Assembly (NCBI GenBank): GCA_020744225.1
Contig: JAGMWG010000007.1
Span: 558,001 to 622,000, forward strand
DNA length: 64,000 nt
Direction: 5' to 3'
From: Paraphoma chrysanthemicola
Lineage: Eukaryota > Ascomycota > Dothideomycetes > Pleosporales > Phaeosphaeriaceae
The translations under genes and the position numbers were made by a program. The notes under the pieces are model-generated. The model made no database searches. It had not been told where the DNA came from and saw nothing but the letters and a program-made list of their open reading frames with translations. Shown here one piece after another: positions 54,994 to 64,000 of the stretch. Within the stretch, counting starts at the first letter, position 1; the number at the start of each line of letters is the position of its first letter.

Positions 54994-55523
54994 ATTTGAC
55001 TATCTTAGCAATATACCACTAGTTTCGATTTTTTGAAATTTGTGCACAGCGAGACTTGGATGTATATTGTGCTATGGCCTCGAACACAGCTCACAGTACC
55101 AACCGTCATGGAAATTAACGAATCCACAGTCCTTGCATTTCCAGCCTGGATTGTCCGGCATATTGTTTTCTCGATGCGTTGCGGCGCTGGGTAGTGCTAG
55201 ATACAGTCAGGATCTGAGTATTATTGCAATCGGCTCGAGGATCTGTGTCTTTGCTTCAATTTTATATTGCCAGAACATTCACATTCCACATAACATCATC
55301 AAAAGTATCGTGGCATACCTTTCACATGTTTCACCCTTGCGTCGCCAAAAGTCACAAGTCACTTCGAGCTATCAATTACCTCCTTCACTTCATCACGAAT
55401 CCAAATTAATCCAGCGCATTCATTTCCATTTCCATTTTCCTTACGTGTCCATTGCTACCGCTCATTACCACATTTCCCACGTCGTCTCCCACGACCCCTT
55501 CTTTGCCGATACAAACACACACC
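54994..55523. other. Intergenic region
   Basis: 530 bp without a supported gene; the end (55380-55520) is pyrimidine-rich and probably the leader of the next small gene. Confidence 0.3.
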
Positions 55524-55916
55524 ATGCATCCCTCTAACCACCTCTCCACCCTCGAAATCCAAGCCTTTGCAAATACGCGCTTAATCACCGACTTATCCTT
55601 GCGAAATGACAGGCTGAGGATTGAGAATGCCCAGCAAGAACGACTCATCGAGAGACTCGAAGAAGAGATCGAGAAGCGAGAAGACCTGGAAAGTAATGGA
55701 GGCGTGGGCGACGAATATAGTACTGGTAGCTTGAGTACGATATCTACGAGGAGCAGAGAAAACGACTTGTTTGATTGTGCAGACGAGTTTCCTCCGTCTG
55801 CAACCTTCCTGCCTTGCTTCGGCATCTCCGCATCCCGACCCGTTGACCGGCCCGATTCGGCCCTGTTCCGCTCCAACGCCGTTCTACCTTACGGCTCGTG
55901 CCGCACCAGCGCTTGA
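55524..55916 (+). CDS. Small coiled-coil protein, 130 residues, 3' end uncertain
   Basis: ATG at 55524 follows a CT-rich leader. MHPSNHLSTLEIQAFANTR is followed by a strong coiled coil at about residues 20-55 (NDRLRIENAQQERLIERLEE), then an acidic and Ser/Thr-rich stretch and a tail without clear structure. I do not recognise the family. The frame closes at 55916, but another frame just downstream (55939-56127, ATG start, MKGEILNFPVEAVDMAFLLE) also reads protein-like. The two may be one gene with an intron I could not place, or two genes. Confidence 0.5.
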   Translation: MHPSNHLSTLEIQAFANTRLITDLSLRNDRLRIENAQQERLIERLEEEIEKREDLESNGGVGDEYSTGSLSTISTRSRENDLFDCADEFPPSATFLPCFGISASRPVDRPDSALFRSNAVLPYGSCRTSA

Positions 55917-56274
55917 TCTATCTTTCGTCATACAATGTATGAAAGGCGAGATATTGAACTTTCCTGTTGAGGCTGTTGATATGGCTTTTTTACTTGAAAG
56001 AACGTTGTTGAAGAGGCGGTGGGTGAGGGAGAATGTCGATAGGAGTGTGAGGGGGTGGATGACAGTGCCGATGGTTGGGGTCGAGTTTGAGGTGGGAGGA
56101 ATGGATATAGGTATACTGAATATATAGAGAGACAAGCTAAATCAATTTTCTTCTGAGTTGTAAATATATACGCTTTTGAATCATTTGCTATGCCTATGTT
56201 CTTCTAATGCACGGTATATACATCCCCACCTCAAAATCCTGCACTCGTTCTGTTACACTCTATCTACTTACTTT
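55917..56274. other. Short gap with a 62-codon frame
   Basis: Contains the plus-strand frame 55939-56127 (62 residues, WVRENVDRSVRGWMTVPMVG), which could be a last exon of the coiled-coil gene. It also holds the 3' flank of the dioxygenase gene. Confidence 0.3.
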
Positions 56275-57897
56275 TCACACTACTTTCTCCCTCTCGACGC
56301 CCTCTGCAATCCACTTCCCCTCCATCTTCTCCTGCAACACCCGCAACTTCGAGAAGAATACATCATCATCCACATACGCGCCCTTCAACCAGCGCTCGCC
56401 TTTCGTCGCATCAAACGCCTTTCTCGCATGCAATACCCTCCTGTTGTCGAAAATCACACACTCGCCCTCCTCAAGTCTATACTCGAACAAGTTGTCCTCG
56501 CTAGAAAGCAATTTATCATACGCTTTCGACGCCGCAATAAATCCGCGTAGCGACGAGTCGTTGCTCGAGCCGATGCGCGCTTCGAATGGCCCTTGGAACG
56601 GTGGAGACCAGTTCACGCGCCGAATTGCGAGGTTGGTTGGGTTAGGGTCTGAGTATTTCGGGGTCGGGAAGAGGTCGAATACCGGCCTGGTGAACTGGTA
56701 ATGGTGTGTGGGATGGTGGTAATGATAAGTTACGGGAAAAGTGCACATGGTGCGGAAATGCATGCGGGATTGTCGGTACAGCTGGTGTGCGGCGTGGAAG
56801 GAGTCGCTGAAGAAGGATTCACCGCCGGGACAGCGGGCGCGCAGGGAGTGCAGGAGTTGGAGATGCGGCGGGTTGGAGGTGTATAACAGGTCCATGTGCA
56901 GGCCGAGGAATTGTGGTGTGTAGGCGATGTTTTCGGCTTGGGGTTTTGACCGGACGTCCCATGTGCGGCCGTAGAATGTGTCTTTGAGCGTGCCGATACG
57001 CGATGCGAGTTTTATGACAGACTCTTCAGAATCCGGGACGTTTCTGAGAAAGAGCAGACCGTATCTGTTGAGGTGGGTGAGGGCGTCGAAGAGGGTGGAG
57101 TCCTGCGACATGTAGTCGTCGTAATCGATCCATTTGTTGTCTTTGGTTATCTTTTGTCGATCCCAGAGAACGCGGTCATCGTAGCGTACGCCGCCTCTTA
57201 TTTCGATTTCGGTGTTGAGCGCTCGTCGTAGCCAGTCTATTGAGTGTCGTGTGCGGTGGTCCGGTCCATAGCCTTTGACGTCACTGCTCCATTCCACCTC
57301 TATGAAAACGCGCTTTTCTTCGTCGACTACTGTCTTGCAGCTGCCCTCGAGATCTTCCGGAATATCCGAGGTCTGGAATAGCTTTTGTTTGCTGTGTGGA
57401 TCTCTGCACTGTGGGCAGCTGCAGCTGTCTCGCAGGAAAACAGTGTCGAAAACTTTCGGGTCGCCATCAATATTTACTGCAATATGTTTGGCTGGCTTTC
57501 CATCCAGTTGCCCAATATTAGATTCATCGTGAACCAAAAGTTCCTGCTCTTTGCTCTGTTTCAATTTTCGCTGTGCTTCTTCCTCTGCCTTAGTCGGCCG
57601 CGTCGGGCCATGCGTATCGCGCGTCCAATTGGCGTGCTCGGCTTGATTCGGAGATCTGCTCCAAAACGACTTGAAGAAGAACTGTCGTCTCTGCGCGGAA
57701 CATTTTCCCAGAGTTCTCCCAACTTTCCGCGACGACACACTGCGCAGTGGGAGTTTTGTAGAAATATTCAGCGACATGATGTTTGGCCGGGAGTTCGATT
57801 GCGTCGCAGCGTTCTGAGCCGCGGGGCTGGCTTCCCTTTTCAAAGGCCGCTGCTCTTGGAAACTTTGACCCGAACGGCCGAGGCATCCATCCACCAT
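56275..57897 (-). CDS. Gamma-butyrobetaine dioxygenase-like 2-oxoglutarate/Fe(II) oxygenase (Aim17-like, mitochondrial)
   Basis: Single exon, 540 residues from the ATG at 57897. An in-frame ATG at 57777 would start MSLNISTKLPLRSVSSRKVG, a good mitochondrial presequence, and may be the true start (500 residues). The N-terminal DUF971-like domain has the zinc-ligand pattern LRDSCSCPQCRDPHSKQ. The double-stranded beta-helix has the iron ligands HxD in FLGLHMDLLYTSNPP and a distal His in NRRVLHARKAF, plus the 2-oxoglutarate-binding Arg a few residues on (GERWLKGAY). This matches gamma-butyrobetaine or trimethyllysine dioxygenases of carnitine synthesis and yeast Aim17. Which substrate it uses cannot be told. 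It is divergent from the TPC1 gene, with a 115-bp gap. Confidence 0.9.
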   Translation of the reverse strand: MVDGCLGRSGQSFQEQRPLKREASPAAQNAATQSNSRPNIMSLNISTKLPLRSVSSRKVGRTLGKCSAQRRQFFFKSFWSRSPNQAEHANWTRDTHGPTRPTKAEEEAQRKLKQSKEQELLVHDESNIGQLDGKPAKHIAVNIDGDPKVFDTVFLRDSCSCPQCRDPHSKQKLFQTSDIPEDLEGSCKTVVDEEKRVFIEVEWSSDVKGYGPDHRTRHSIDWLRRALNTEIEIRGGVRYDDRVLWDRQKITKDNKWIDYDDYMSQDSTLFDALTHLNRYGLLFLRNVPDSEESVIKLASRIGTLKDTFYGRTWDVRSKPQAENIAYTPQFLGLHMDLLYTSNPPHLQLLHSLRARCPGGESFFSDSFHAAHQLYRQSRMHFRTMCTFPVTYHYHHPTHHYQFTRPVFDLFPTPKYSDPNPTNLAIRRVNWSPPFQGPFEARIGSSNDSSLRGFIAASKAYDKLLSSEDNLFEYRLEEGECVIFDNRRVLHARKAFDATKGERWLKGAYVDDDVFFSKLRVLQEKMEGKWIAEGVEREKVV

Positions 57898-58012
57898 TGC
57901 GCAGCCATTTCTCCGGCATCTCCCTTATAGCACGACCGGCCGGCAGTCGCAGTTAGCATAGCGTGTGACATCGTGGCACGTGTGCTCTGCCTGCAATCGA
58001 GGCGCTGAGCGC

Positions 58013-59093
58013 ATGTCGCAGGGCGTTGCGCAGCTCAAGCATGAGGTAACGTGTTTACCCTGCCAATGTGAATAAGTGTGGGGGACAGAAGCTGATGTCA
58101 GGTCATGTAGGGCTCGCAGCGACAGGTCGTGATTGCTGGTGCAGTTGCAGGGCTGGTTTCGCGGTATGCGACTTCAATTATTCTTGTGTTGTGCGCAATA
58201 CTGATGCTCGTGACAGTTTCGTGATTGCACCCCTCGACGTCATCAAGATCCGTCTACAGCTTCAGATCCATTCGCTCTCCGACCCTCTCAGCTATCGCGG
58301 TCTCCATGGACCTGTATATAAAGGGACACTTGGTACCCTCAAGCAGATTCTACAACAGGAAGGCATCACAGGGCTGTGGAAGGGCAACATACCCGCTGAG
58401 CTGCTGTACTTGACCTACGGTGGTGTGCAATTCTCAGCATACACCTCGATATCGCATCTTTTGGAGACGATCCCAGAGCCATACGCCCTCCCGAATGCTG
58501 CGACATCCTTCGTGAGCGGCGCTGCTGCTGGTGCGGCCGCGACGACCGTCACATACCCTCTCGACCTGTTGCGCACCCGTTTCGCAGCTCAGGGGAACGA
58601 CCGCGTGTACACGTCCATACTCTCCTCTGTAAGGAGCATAGCACAACATGAAGGGCCGAAAGGCTTCTTCCGCGGCCTCGGGGCAGGTGTGAGCCAGATT
58701 GTCCCGTACATGGGCCTCTTCTTCGCCAGCTACGAGAGCTTGAAGCCGGTCATGGCCAATTCGCCTGTACCACTACCTTTTGGTACCTCGGATGCCTTTG
58801 CTGGTATTGTCGCCAGTGTGCTCTCCAAGACTGCAGTGTATCCACTCGACACCACTCGAAAGAGGCTGCAAGTCCAGGGGCCTCATCGAGACAGATACGT
58901 GCATCGGAATATACCTACATACAGTGGCGTACTGATGACGCTGCGGCAAATTTGGAAGAATGAAGGGCGGCGTGGCATGTATCGTGGCTTGACGGTCAGT
59001 CTTCTCAAGGCTGCTCCAGCGAGTGCGGTCACAATGTGGACTTATGAAAGGGCGATGGGGATGATGCTAGCTTTTGAGGACGAATCTAATTGA
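58013..59093 (+). CDS. TPC1: Mitochondrial thiamine pyrophosphate carrier
   Basis: Exons 58013-58045, 58111-58163 and 58217-59093 give 320 residues, the usual length. The two small first exons encode MSQGVAQLKHE-GSQRQVVIAGAVAGLVSR, which aligns with the start of Tpc1 carriers. The three mitochondrial-carrier signatures are all present: PLDVIKIRLQ, PLDLLRTRF and PLDTTRKRLQ. The matrix-gate glycine motifs follow each (GITGLWKGN, GPKGFFRGLGAG, GRRGMYRGL). Carriers of this type have six membrane helices in the inner membrane; Tpc1 imports thiamine pyrophosphate in exchange for nucleotides. The assignment to Tpc1 rests on the N-terminus and on IPAELLYLTYGGVQFSAY. It shares a short divergent promoter with the dioxygenase gene. 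Confidence 0.9.
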
Positions 59094-59293
59094 TACTTGG
59101 CCCGTCGGGTCCAACATCAGATGTACTTTGTATACTTGTCCCTGTGTGAATATGTCCTGCCTGAATCCTCGGCATGGCCGCAATTAAGCGACAGCTCCAT
59201 CGTACCATGCTGTGCGGTCTCCTCCCATGGGACGAAGCCACTACCATGCGTCAACGCTGGCCTCTACCCAATTTCACAAACGAGCTCTTTCCT

Positions 59294-59863
59294 TCACTCA
59301 GCCATTGCTTGGACGTAATTTCTATCATGCGGGTGAACGGCTTTGTAATGGTATGTGTAAGGCCAACCCACCGGTTTGATGTCTAGCTTGATGCACTTGA
59401 TGCCCGGCAGCAGTGCGGCGAACTTGATTTTTAACTTGTGCATGTCGTCCATGAAACGCTCGATTCGCGCGGATTCACCGCGAGAATCACCCCAATTGAT
59501 TTGCAAGTGCAGCTTCTTGATCACAGCCAGTTGTTCTTCAGAGAACATCCGCACCTTGTGTGAGAAGCCTCTGAAGCAGTCGAGGTGGAATGAATGGAAC
59601 TTGTATGGCAGAAGGGCCGTCTCGCGGTGAATTTGACGATACACTAGTAGTAAAGGTATGCCCAATGGGCGATTGGAGTTGGGATGCAGGCGGTTCTGGA
59701 TAGGATTCCGCCTTTCACGTCCTCGTGACCTACGAATAATGAATGTACCAGGGGTGAAATGGTATTCGTATATCATGTTACGAATTTCTCCCGGCAGGCG
59801 TAAGAAGGGTGACTCGGCGTTCGAGGAGGTACTACGCGCAGATCGAGTCGTGTCAATCTCCAT
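59294..59863 (-). CDS. 2EXR-domain protein
   Basis: Single exon, 189 residues. Opens MEIDTTRSARSTSSNAESPF and continues LRLPGEIRNMIYEYHFTPGT, the 2EXR signature. LLLVYRQIHRETALLPYKFH is the second conserved phrase. The C-terminal part KKLHLQINWGDSR ... AALLPGIKCIKLDIKPVGW is a leucine-rich-like alpha/beta repeat. The function of the family is unknown. This is the best preserved of the minus-strand 2EXR series in the last 5 kb of the window. Confidence 0.85.
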   Translation of the reverse strand: MEIDTTRSARSTSSNAESPFLRLPGEIRNMIYEYHFTPGTFIIRRSRGRERRNPIQNRLHPNSNRPLGIPLLLVYRQIHRETALLPYKFHSFHLDCFRGFSHKVRMFSEEQLAVIKKLHLQINWGDSRGESARIERFMDDMHKLKIKFAALLPGIKCIKLDIKPVGWPYTYHYKAVHPHDRNYVQAMAE

Positions 59864-60348
59864 GGTCCCATTTGATTCTCGCGATAACTGACAGGGTGGC
59901 TTTGGCGGCCGAACGTTTTCGTTTCATGGTTCTCGTGGCCGAGTGCCCGAGTTGAGGTATTCTTGGAACGTGAGTGAGCCAAAGGCCGGAGTTGAGCGGG
60001 TTGTGTTACGACCTACCAGGGAAGTCATTCACGTGACAGGGCTGTAAGAGGGGGACGGAGCTCTACGTCACTGCCAGGAGTTCTTTCCTTTTCAACCGAA
60101 AAGCAAAGAATAGTATGTGTCTCTTCGGCTTATTTGATATTGTTTAACTTGCGCAATTCCTGCGTAATTATTGTTGGCCACATCGAAGCAGCAGGATTGA
60201 GCGATAGTCACGATGTAAGCTCTGAGTAAAGAGGGAGGCCATTTTTGTAGTCGCTTCTCCATTCATCTGTGAATTTCAAAAAGCTGGAAACTCTTCTTAT
60301 CCATCATTCTCAATGTTCAGCCCATTGTAGTTCAACCTCTGGCTCATT
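59864..60348. other. Intergenic region between 2EXR copies
   Basis: 485 bp; no gene seen. Confidence 0.3.
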
Positions 60349-60681
60349 TCATTCAATAGCTCCGTCGCGCCACTTTATCCCCTCCACAGTAATGCGGACA
60401 TTGCCAATATGGGGATAGGAAAAGCTGAGGAAAGTGTACAACGGAAGGTCTACTGTTACAATACCACTTCCTTTGACCCACATCCTGAATTCCTCGTCAT
60501 ATGCCGCTACGACGTCCTGTGCAGACTTTGGCAGTCTATAAGAACAAGTATTGATATCCAGCTTGACGTGCTTCACATTGGGCAATAGCTTAGCAAATGT
60601 CATCGCGTCATCCATGACACCTAAGAAATGGATAACTTTGATTTGGTCAGTGTCCCTAATCTTGAGACGCAGTTTCTGCAA
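60349..60681 (-). pseudogene. 2EXR C-terminal remnant
   Basis: A 110-residue frame without ATG at its start. LRLKIRDTD, then VMDDAMTFAKLLPNVKHVKL and DINTCSYRLP align with the C-terminal half of the 2EXR protein at 59294-59863 (KLHLQI, MDDMHKLKIKFAALLPGIKC, IKLDI). The N-terminal SPFLRLPGE part is missing: upstream on the minus strand there is an ATG (MDPGNSVRQNAQ) followed at once by a stop, and I could not place an intron that restores the frame. Most likely a truncated tandem copy. Confidence 0.6.
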
Positions 60682-61908
60682 TGCCGCCCGCTGGTGGTAA
60701 CTTACTGAGCATTTTGCCGGACTGAATTTCCTGGATCCATAGTTGACAACTCAGAGTGTTCTGTTTGAGCTACGATCGTGGTGATGGTTCAGGCTAGCTA
60801 TGGTCGATCGGGGATCAAGCACTTGGAGTACTCGGGCGGCTACGGTCCACCTCACGTGATGCTGCTGAATGTTGGGGAAGGTGCTCTACGTCACACCTCA
60901 GATTTGCCTCATACTCAATCATACAAGGAAGATGCCTAACCATTTTCACTACTGTTTTGTCTTGCTATAGCGCACGCCTCGAGTTAGACCACTTCTACGC
61001 AATTTTGGTCATGACACGGCCTCCTACCTCGCGCACTGGTATTATAATCTGCACTCAGCGCATTCCACAGTATGCCCAAAAGTGTTCACCCTCACGTGAC
61101 GACAGAATTTCTTGTCCGCACAACCTCGCTGGTGGCATGAATACCCTTCAACTACCATTTGATCGCAGAAGAATCTTCAGTTCCAGTGGATGAGTAGCCA
61201 TCCAAGCATCTCCCAGGGATGCAACTTTCTCCATGATATCCCGCGATCAGCACAGATTGTTCACATTATCATCGAATCCCACACATGTCCCATTGACCAT
61301 GCGCCCGATGATCCGTGTGATCTCAAGAGCCGTGATCATCGAGGATGTGCCAGCACTGTCAATACACTGAACCTCTCCTCTGATCTTGCCACTCTTGAAA
61401 ATCCATTTGAGTAGCTTGATCTTCTGGCCTCTGTAGCCAAGAAAGACTGCGTAGTAATACTCAAACGCGTGATACAATAGAACTAGAATAAGATATCCCA
61501 GGCTCGGGAATAGATCAACGAGTTTAATGCTGTTCTTTCCCCAGCTTTGATAACCCCTTTTTTCCTCATCGATGTTCCGGTCAATAGACAAGTGCAGCAC
61601 CTATCATAATAGTCAGTTTGCGGGTAAGTTTATGTCCACTTATGGAAGCGTTAAGGAAGCGCGTATTTGCAAGAAGTCGTACATTGCTGTTCCGGGCTAA
61701 TGTGCAGGGGTATGAAAAGTACGCATAGAACGCGATATCAGGAAATTCGTACACTTCATCCTTTCTGCAGAGAGCTCCCGCCGACGCCTCCGTCACGATC
61801 CATAATTTTTTCCAGGGGGCTTGAAAAATCAGGTACTCTGGCATTTCCATAACCCAGGCATTCTCATTGTCCGTAGATCGCCACTGAGTCTCTACAACGA
61901 GCAAACCT
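60682..61908. other. Region with protein-like minus-strand frames, possibly decayed 2EXR sequence
   Basis: Minus-strand frames 61247-61600 and 61581-61979 read protein-like (VMEMPEYLIFQAPWKKLWIV, then FPDIAFYAYFSYP). They follow the 2EXR gene at 61909-62457 in another phase. They may be its continuation after a frameshift or intron, or another decayed copy. No complete gene can be drawn. Confidence 0.35.
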
Positions 61909-62457
61909 CTACCACAGCCTGTGTCCGCGCCACTCCGGATCCTCGATTGGATTGTCATGTTCGTCCAGGAACCTTGCATCGAACTTCACATCCTCCTTTG
62001 TCATGAACCATGACTCGATCTCTTCCTTCTGCTCCTTCAATGCAGTGACCTTGGGCAACAGGGTCCAGAAATATAGCCGAGGGTATGGACCAGGATAAAT
62101 GTCCAAGAGCACCATGTTGACGTTTGGTAGTAAGTCCGCGAAGCTGCATGAGACTAGGAAGTAAGAACAGCCATGCCTCGCCTGAAGGTGTAGTTTCGTC
62201 ATTAACGCGCGCTTATCCGCCGATATCTGACTGTCGATCCCAGTAAATGTGCTGAGAGATGAGAATCGAAAGGTGGTGTGAGACGACACCAGTTTCTTTG
62301 CCTCGAAGTAGATTTGGCGACATGTTGAGAGGAGTGCAATGCGATTAGATGTCTCTTCTTGACCCGCTGATTGCGAGGCAATGCGAATCTCCCTCTCCTC
62401 CGTGAGCTGGTCCGTGAAAGTATAGATCTGCTGGCTGAGGAAGTGGACGTAGATCAT
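61909..62457 (-). CDS. 2EXR-domain protein, 5' end damaged or unresolved
   Basis: 182 residues from the ATG at 62457. The family signature continues upstream of this ATG in the same frame: TSTFFCLPGELRN-MIYVHFL, so the annotated start cuts the conserved motif. Upstream the frame hits a stop (near 62542) before any ATG. Thus either a first exon is missed or the gene lost its start. Inside, NRIALLSTCRQIYFEAKKLV and KLHLQARHG, then ADLLPNVNMVLLDIYPGP are family features. It ends EWRGHRLW. Function unknown. Confidence 0.6.
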   Translation of the reverse strand: MIYVHFLSQQIYTFTDQLTEEREIRIASQSAGQEETSNRIALLSTCRQIYFEAKKLVSSHTTFRFSSLSTFTGIDSQISADKRALMTKLHLQARHGCSYFLVSCSFADLLPNVNMVLLDIYPGPYPRLYFWTLLPKVTALKEQKEEIESWFMTKEDVKFDARFLDEHDNPIEDPEWRGHRLW

Positions 62458-63252
62458 GTTGCGTAATTCGCCCGGTAAGCAGAAGAATGTAGATGTGCAC
62501 GCATTGTGCTTGCCGCTGCGTCGTCCATTAGCCTATGCTCGTATGAGAGGGGAAATCCGCCGCTCACGCCGCATTGGAGGTGCCAGTTCTTCTACCTCGG
62601 CGCATGGTGAGGTTCAGAGCGGCATGCAGGTTATGCGTAGGTTTCCAGTAATACAAGCGCCGAATGTTTATGGTACTGCAAAAGTCGTTGAGTTGTGCAG
62701 GAGACTGATATTTGCGGCGTTTGTGTCATCAAGTGAGGCGCGGTCAGTGAGGCGCGGTCCAGTGCACAGACCCACACTCCACTTTCACCTCCTCCCTCGT
62801 AAACGCGCACACCCCACATCCAAACAAACAACCACATCACTCCCCAAGCTCAGTCCTATTATAGCTTGACATCTCTTCGGAAAAGTGAAAGCGCGGTCCT
62901 TACATCACACTCAAAGTTCAAATCCTCCATCATCTGCGTCATACCCATGCGAACCCTGCAAAGTGCTCCTACGATCACTCAAAGCATGGCCTGTATCACA
63001 CTAGTACCCAATTTTGAAGACTCCTTGGAGAGTGCTTGTGGGATCCAAATCCCACTTTCTTTTTCTCTTATTGGCGATGGTGGTTTGGTAACTTGGCCAT
63101 GTATTCTGTGTTCTGGCGCTACTTTCACTAGCTAAGTAGACTCTATATCCTAGCATAGCCTTCGTTCAGTTGGCATCTTGACCGCTCGAGGTCATCAATT
63201 AGCCAAGCAGAACGCCATGATGCGCAGAAGCCCTGCTCTAAGTTTTCCTCCG
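62458..63252. other. Intergenic region
   Basis: 795 bp; includes the upstream part of the damaged 2EXR gene and a 14-bp tandem duplication. No other gene seen. Confidence 0.3.
62732..62759. repeat. 14-bp perfect tandem duplication
   Basis: The unit agtgaggcgcggtc occurs twice back to back (62732-62745 and 62746-62759). Short tandem duplication outside a gene; no function apparent. Confidence 0.85.
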
Positions 63253-63930
63253 TCAAACAATCTCAATCTCCATCTCTTCCCCTTCACACTTCCTCACCCA
63301 CTCCTCCAACCGCTTCCGATTGCACACCTGAACCGCCGCCTGTGTCGACGGGCCATAAAACATCATCCCCGCCTCTTCAAACTCGACCCTGACAACGCGC
63401 GGAAACAACTCGTGAAACACATATTCCCTCCTCCTACATAGTGCCAAGAAGTCCACGACGATTCGGTGCTGAACCGTGATGGCCGTCAACTGCAACTCGA
63501 TCACTCTATTTCGTTGTGCCGCTGACTTGAAAAGCATGAGGTGAAGCAAGGCAAGAACCGTGTCGCAGCGAACAATCGTGGGCGTGAAGTTCAAGGCCGA
63601 GGTTTCATGGTGAAGGAGGCGGGAGACGTGCGGCAGGGCGACAGAGGGGCGGAATGGCGTGGAGAACTGAAGGGTATAGTGAAGCTCGTTGCGCATGCCG
63701 CTGAGTTGGGTAGTAGATGGGTTTTCGCAGAGGTAGGTGTAAATTTTGTTGCGCAGCTCGCCTGGTAGACGGAGGAACGGGGACTGAGTCGTGTTGAGCA
63801 CTGAGCTGCGCAGGGAATGTCAGTAGAGTGCGTGAGCAGAGATGTGGGAGGATACGTACACGGCATTGGCGATGTCCTTGCGTTCGTCGCGCTCACTGAT
63901 ACTCGGCTGCTTTGACGTAAAGTCGTTCAT
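63253..63930 (-). CDS. 2EXR-domain protein
   Basis: Exons 63930-63860 and 63805-63253, intron 54 nt (gtacgt...gcgcag), 207 residues. Exon 1 encodes MNDFTSKQPSISERDERKD. The splice leads into NTTQSPFLRLPGELRNKIYT, a perfect 2EXR signature. VALPHVSRLLHHETSALNF is the second conserved phrase, and the C-terminus EEWVRKCEGEEMEIEIV is acidic. Without the intron the long frame has no ATG at its start, which supports the model. Function unknown; one of several 2EXR copies on this strand. Confidence 0.85.
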
Positions 63931-64000
63931 TGTCGTACGTTGGCCTGGAGGTGGGTTGAGCAGTTGCAGTTGATGCGCGCAGGTAGTGTGGGGCTTTTGA

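Noticed and set aside
62900..62960. gttcaaatcc T-loop-like string
   Set aside because: Flanking bases do not form a T-stem and there is no cloverleaf.

Overview
The window looks like nuclear DNA of a filamentous ascomycete (Pezizomycotina), most likely a Dothideomycete. The genes carry short GT-AG introns, mostly 44-70 nt. The conserved genes (CFT1, a lysosomal cobalamin transporter-like protein, a YDJ1/MAS5-type DnaJ, FCY1, HEM12, MSH1, TPC1, a gamma-butyrobetaine dioxygenase-like protein) all read as fungal. The accessory genes (2EXR, HET, NACHT/STAND, DUF6594, DUF3659) belong to families that are expanded in this group. I saw no rRNA, tRNA, CRISPR array or intact transposon.

Layout. 1-8 kb: the 5' part of CFT1 (-), a nine-helix cobalamin transporter-like gene (+), a locus with an in-frame TAG followed by an F-box/2EXR-like gene (-), and a secreted FAD oxidoreductase (-). 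8-15 kb: gene-poor, with one DUF6594 membrane protein. 15.2-19.5 kb: an eight-exon NACHT/STAND (NLR-like) gene ending in 32-residue repeats. 20.3-30.1 kb: a housekeeping block of DnaJ, cytosine deaminase, uroporphyrinogen decarboxylase, mitochondrial MutS and a dienelactone-hydrolase/SnoaL-like protein. HEM12 and MSH1 share a short divergent promoter. 30.4-36.2 kb: a paralogue of the TAG-interrupted gene, a 2EXR protein, and an IQ-motif protein with a 13-nt microexon. 38.1-43.6 kb: a 1795-residue LEA-like protein with 15 DUF3659 modules and a C-terminal DUF6987-like domain.

44.4-55 kb is the most interesting stretch. Four small single-pass membrane protein genes lie in a row on the + strand, and the first two share an exactly spaced cysteine motif. 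They are followed by a small conserved Gly/Ser/Tyr-rich protein, a HET-domain gene, a convergent NACHT gene, and a secreted S41-type protease with a cysteine-rich tail. HET and NACHT genes are typical parts of fungal allorecognition and programmed-cell-death loci, so this is a plausible candidate incompatibility region, but that is inference from gene content only.

55.5-64 kb: a small coiled-coil gene, a mitochondrial 2-oxoglutarate dioxygenase (-), the thiamine pyrophosphate carrier (+), and a run of minus-strand 2EXR genes in mixed states of repair.

Gene models were built by hand from reading frames, splice signals and remembered family patterns. Exon boundaries were checked for phase but not against transcripts or databases.
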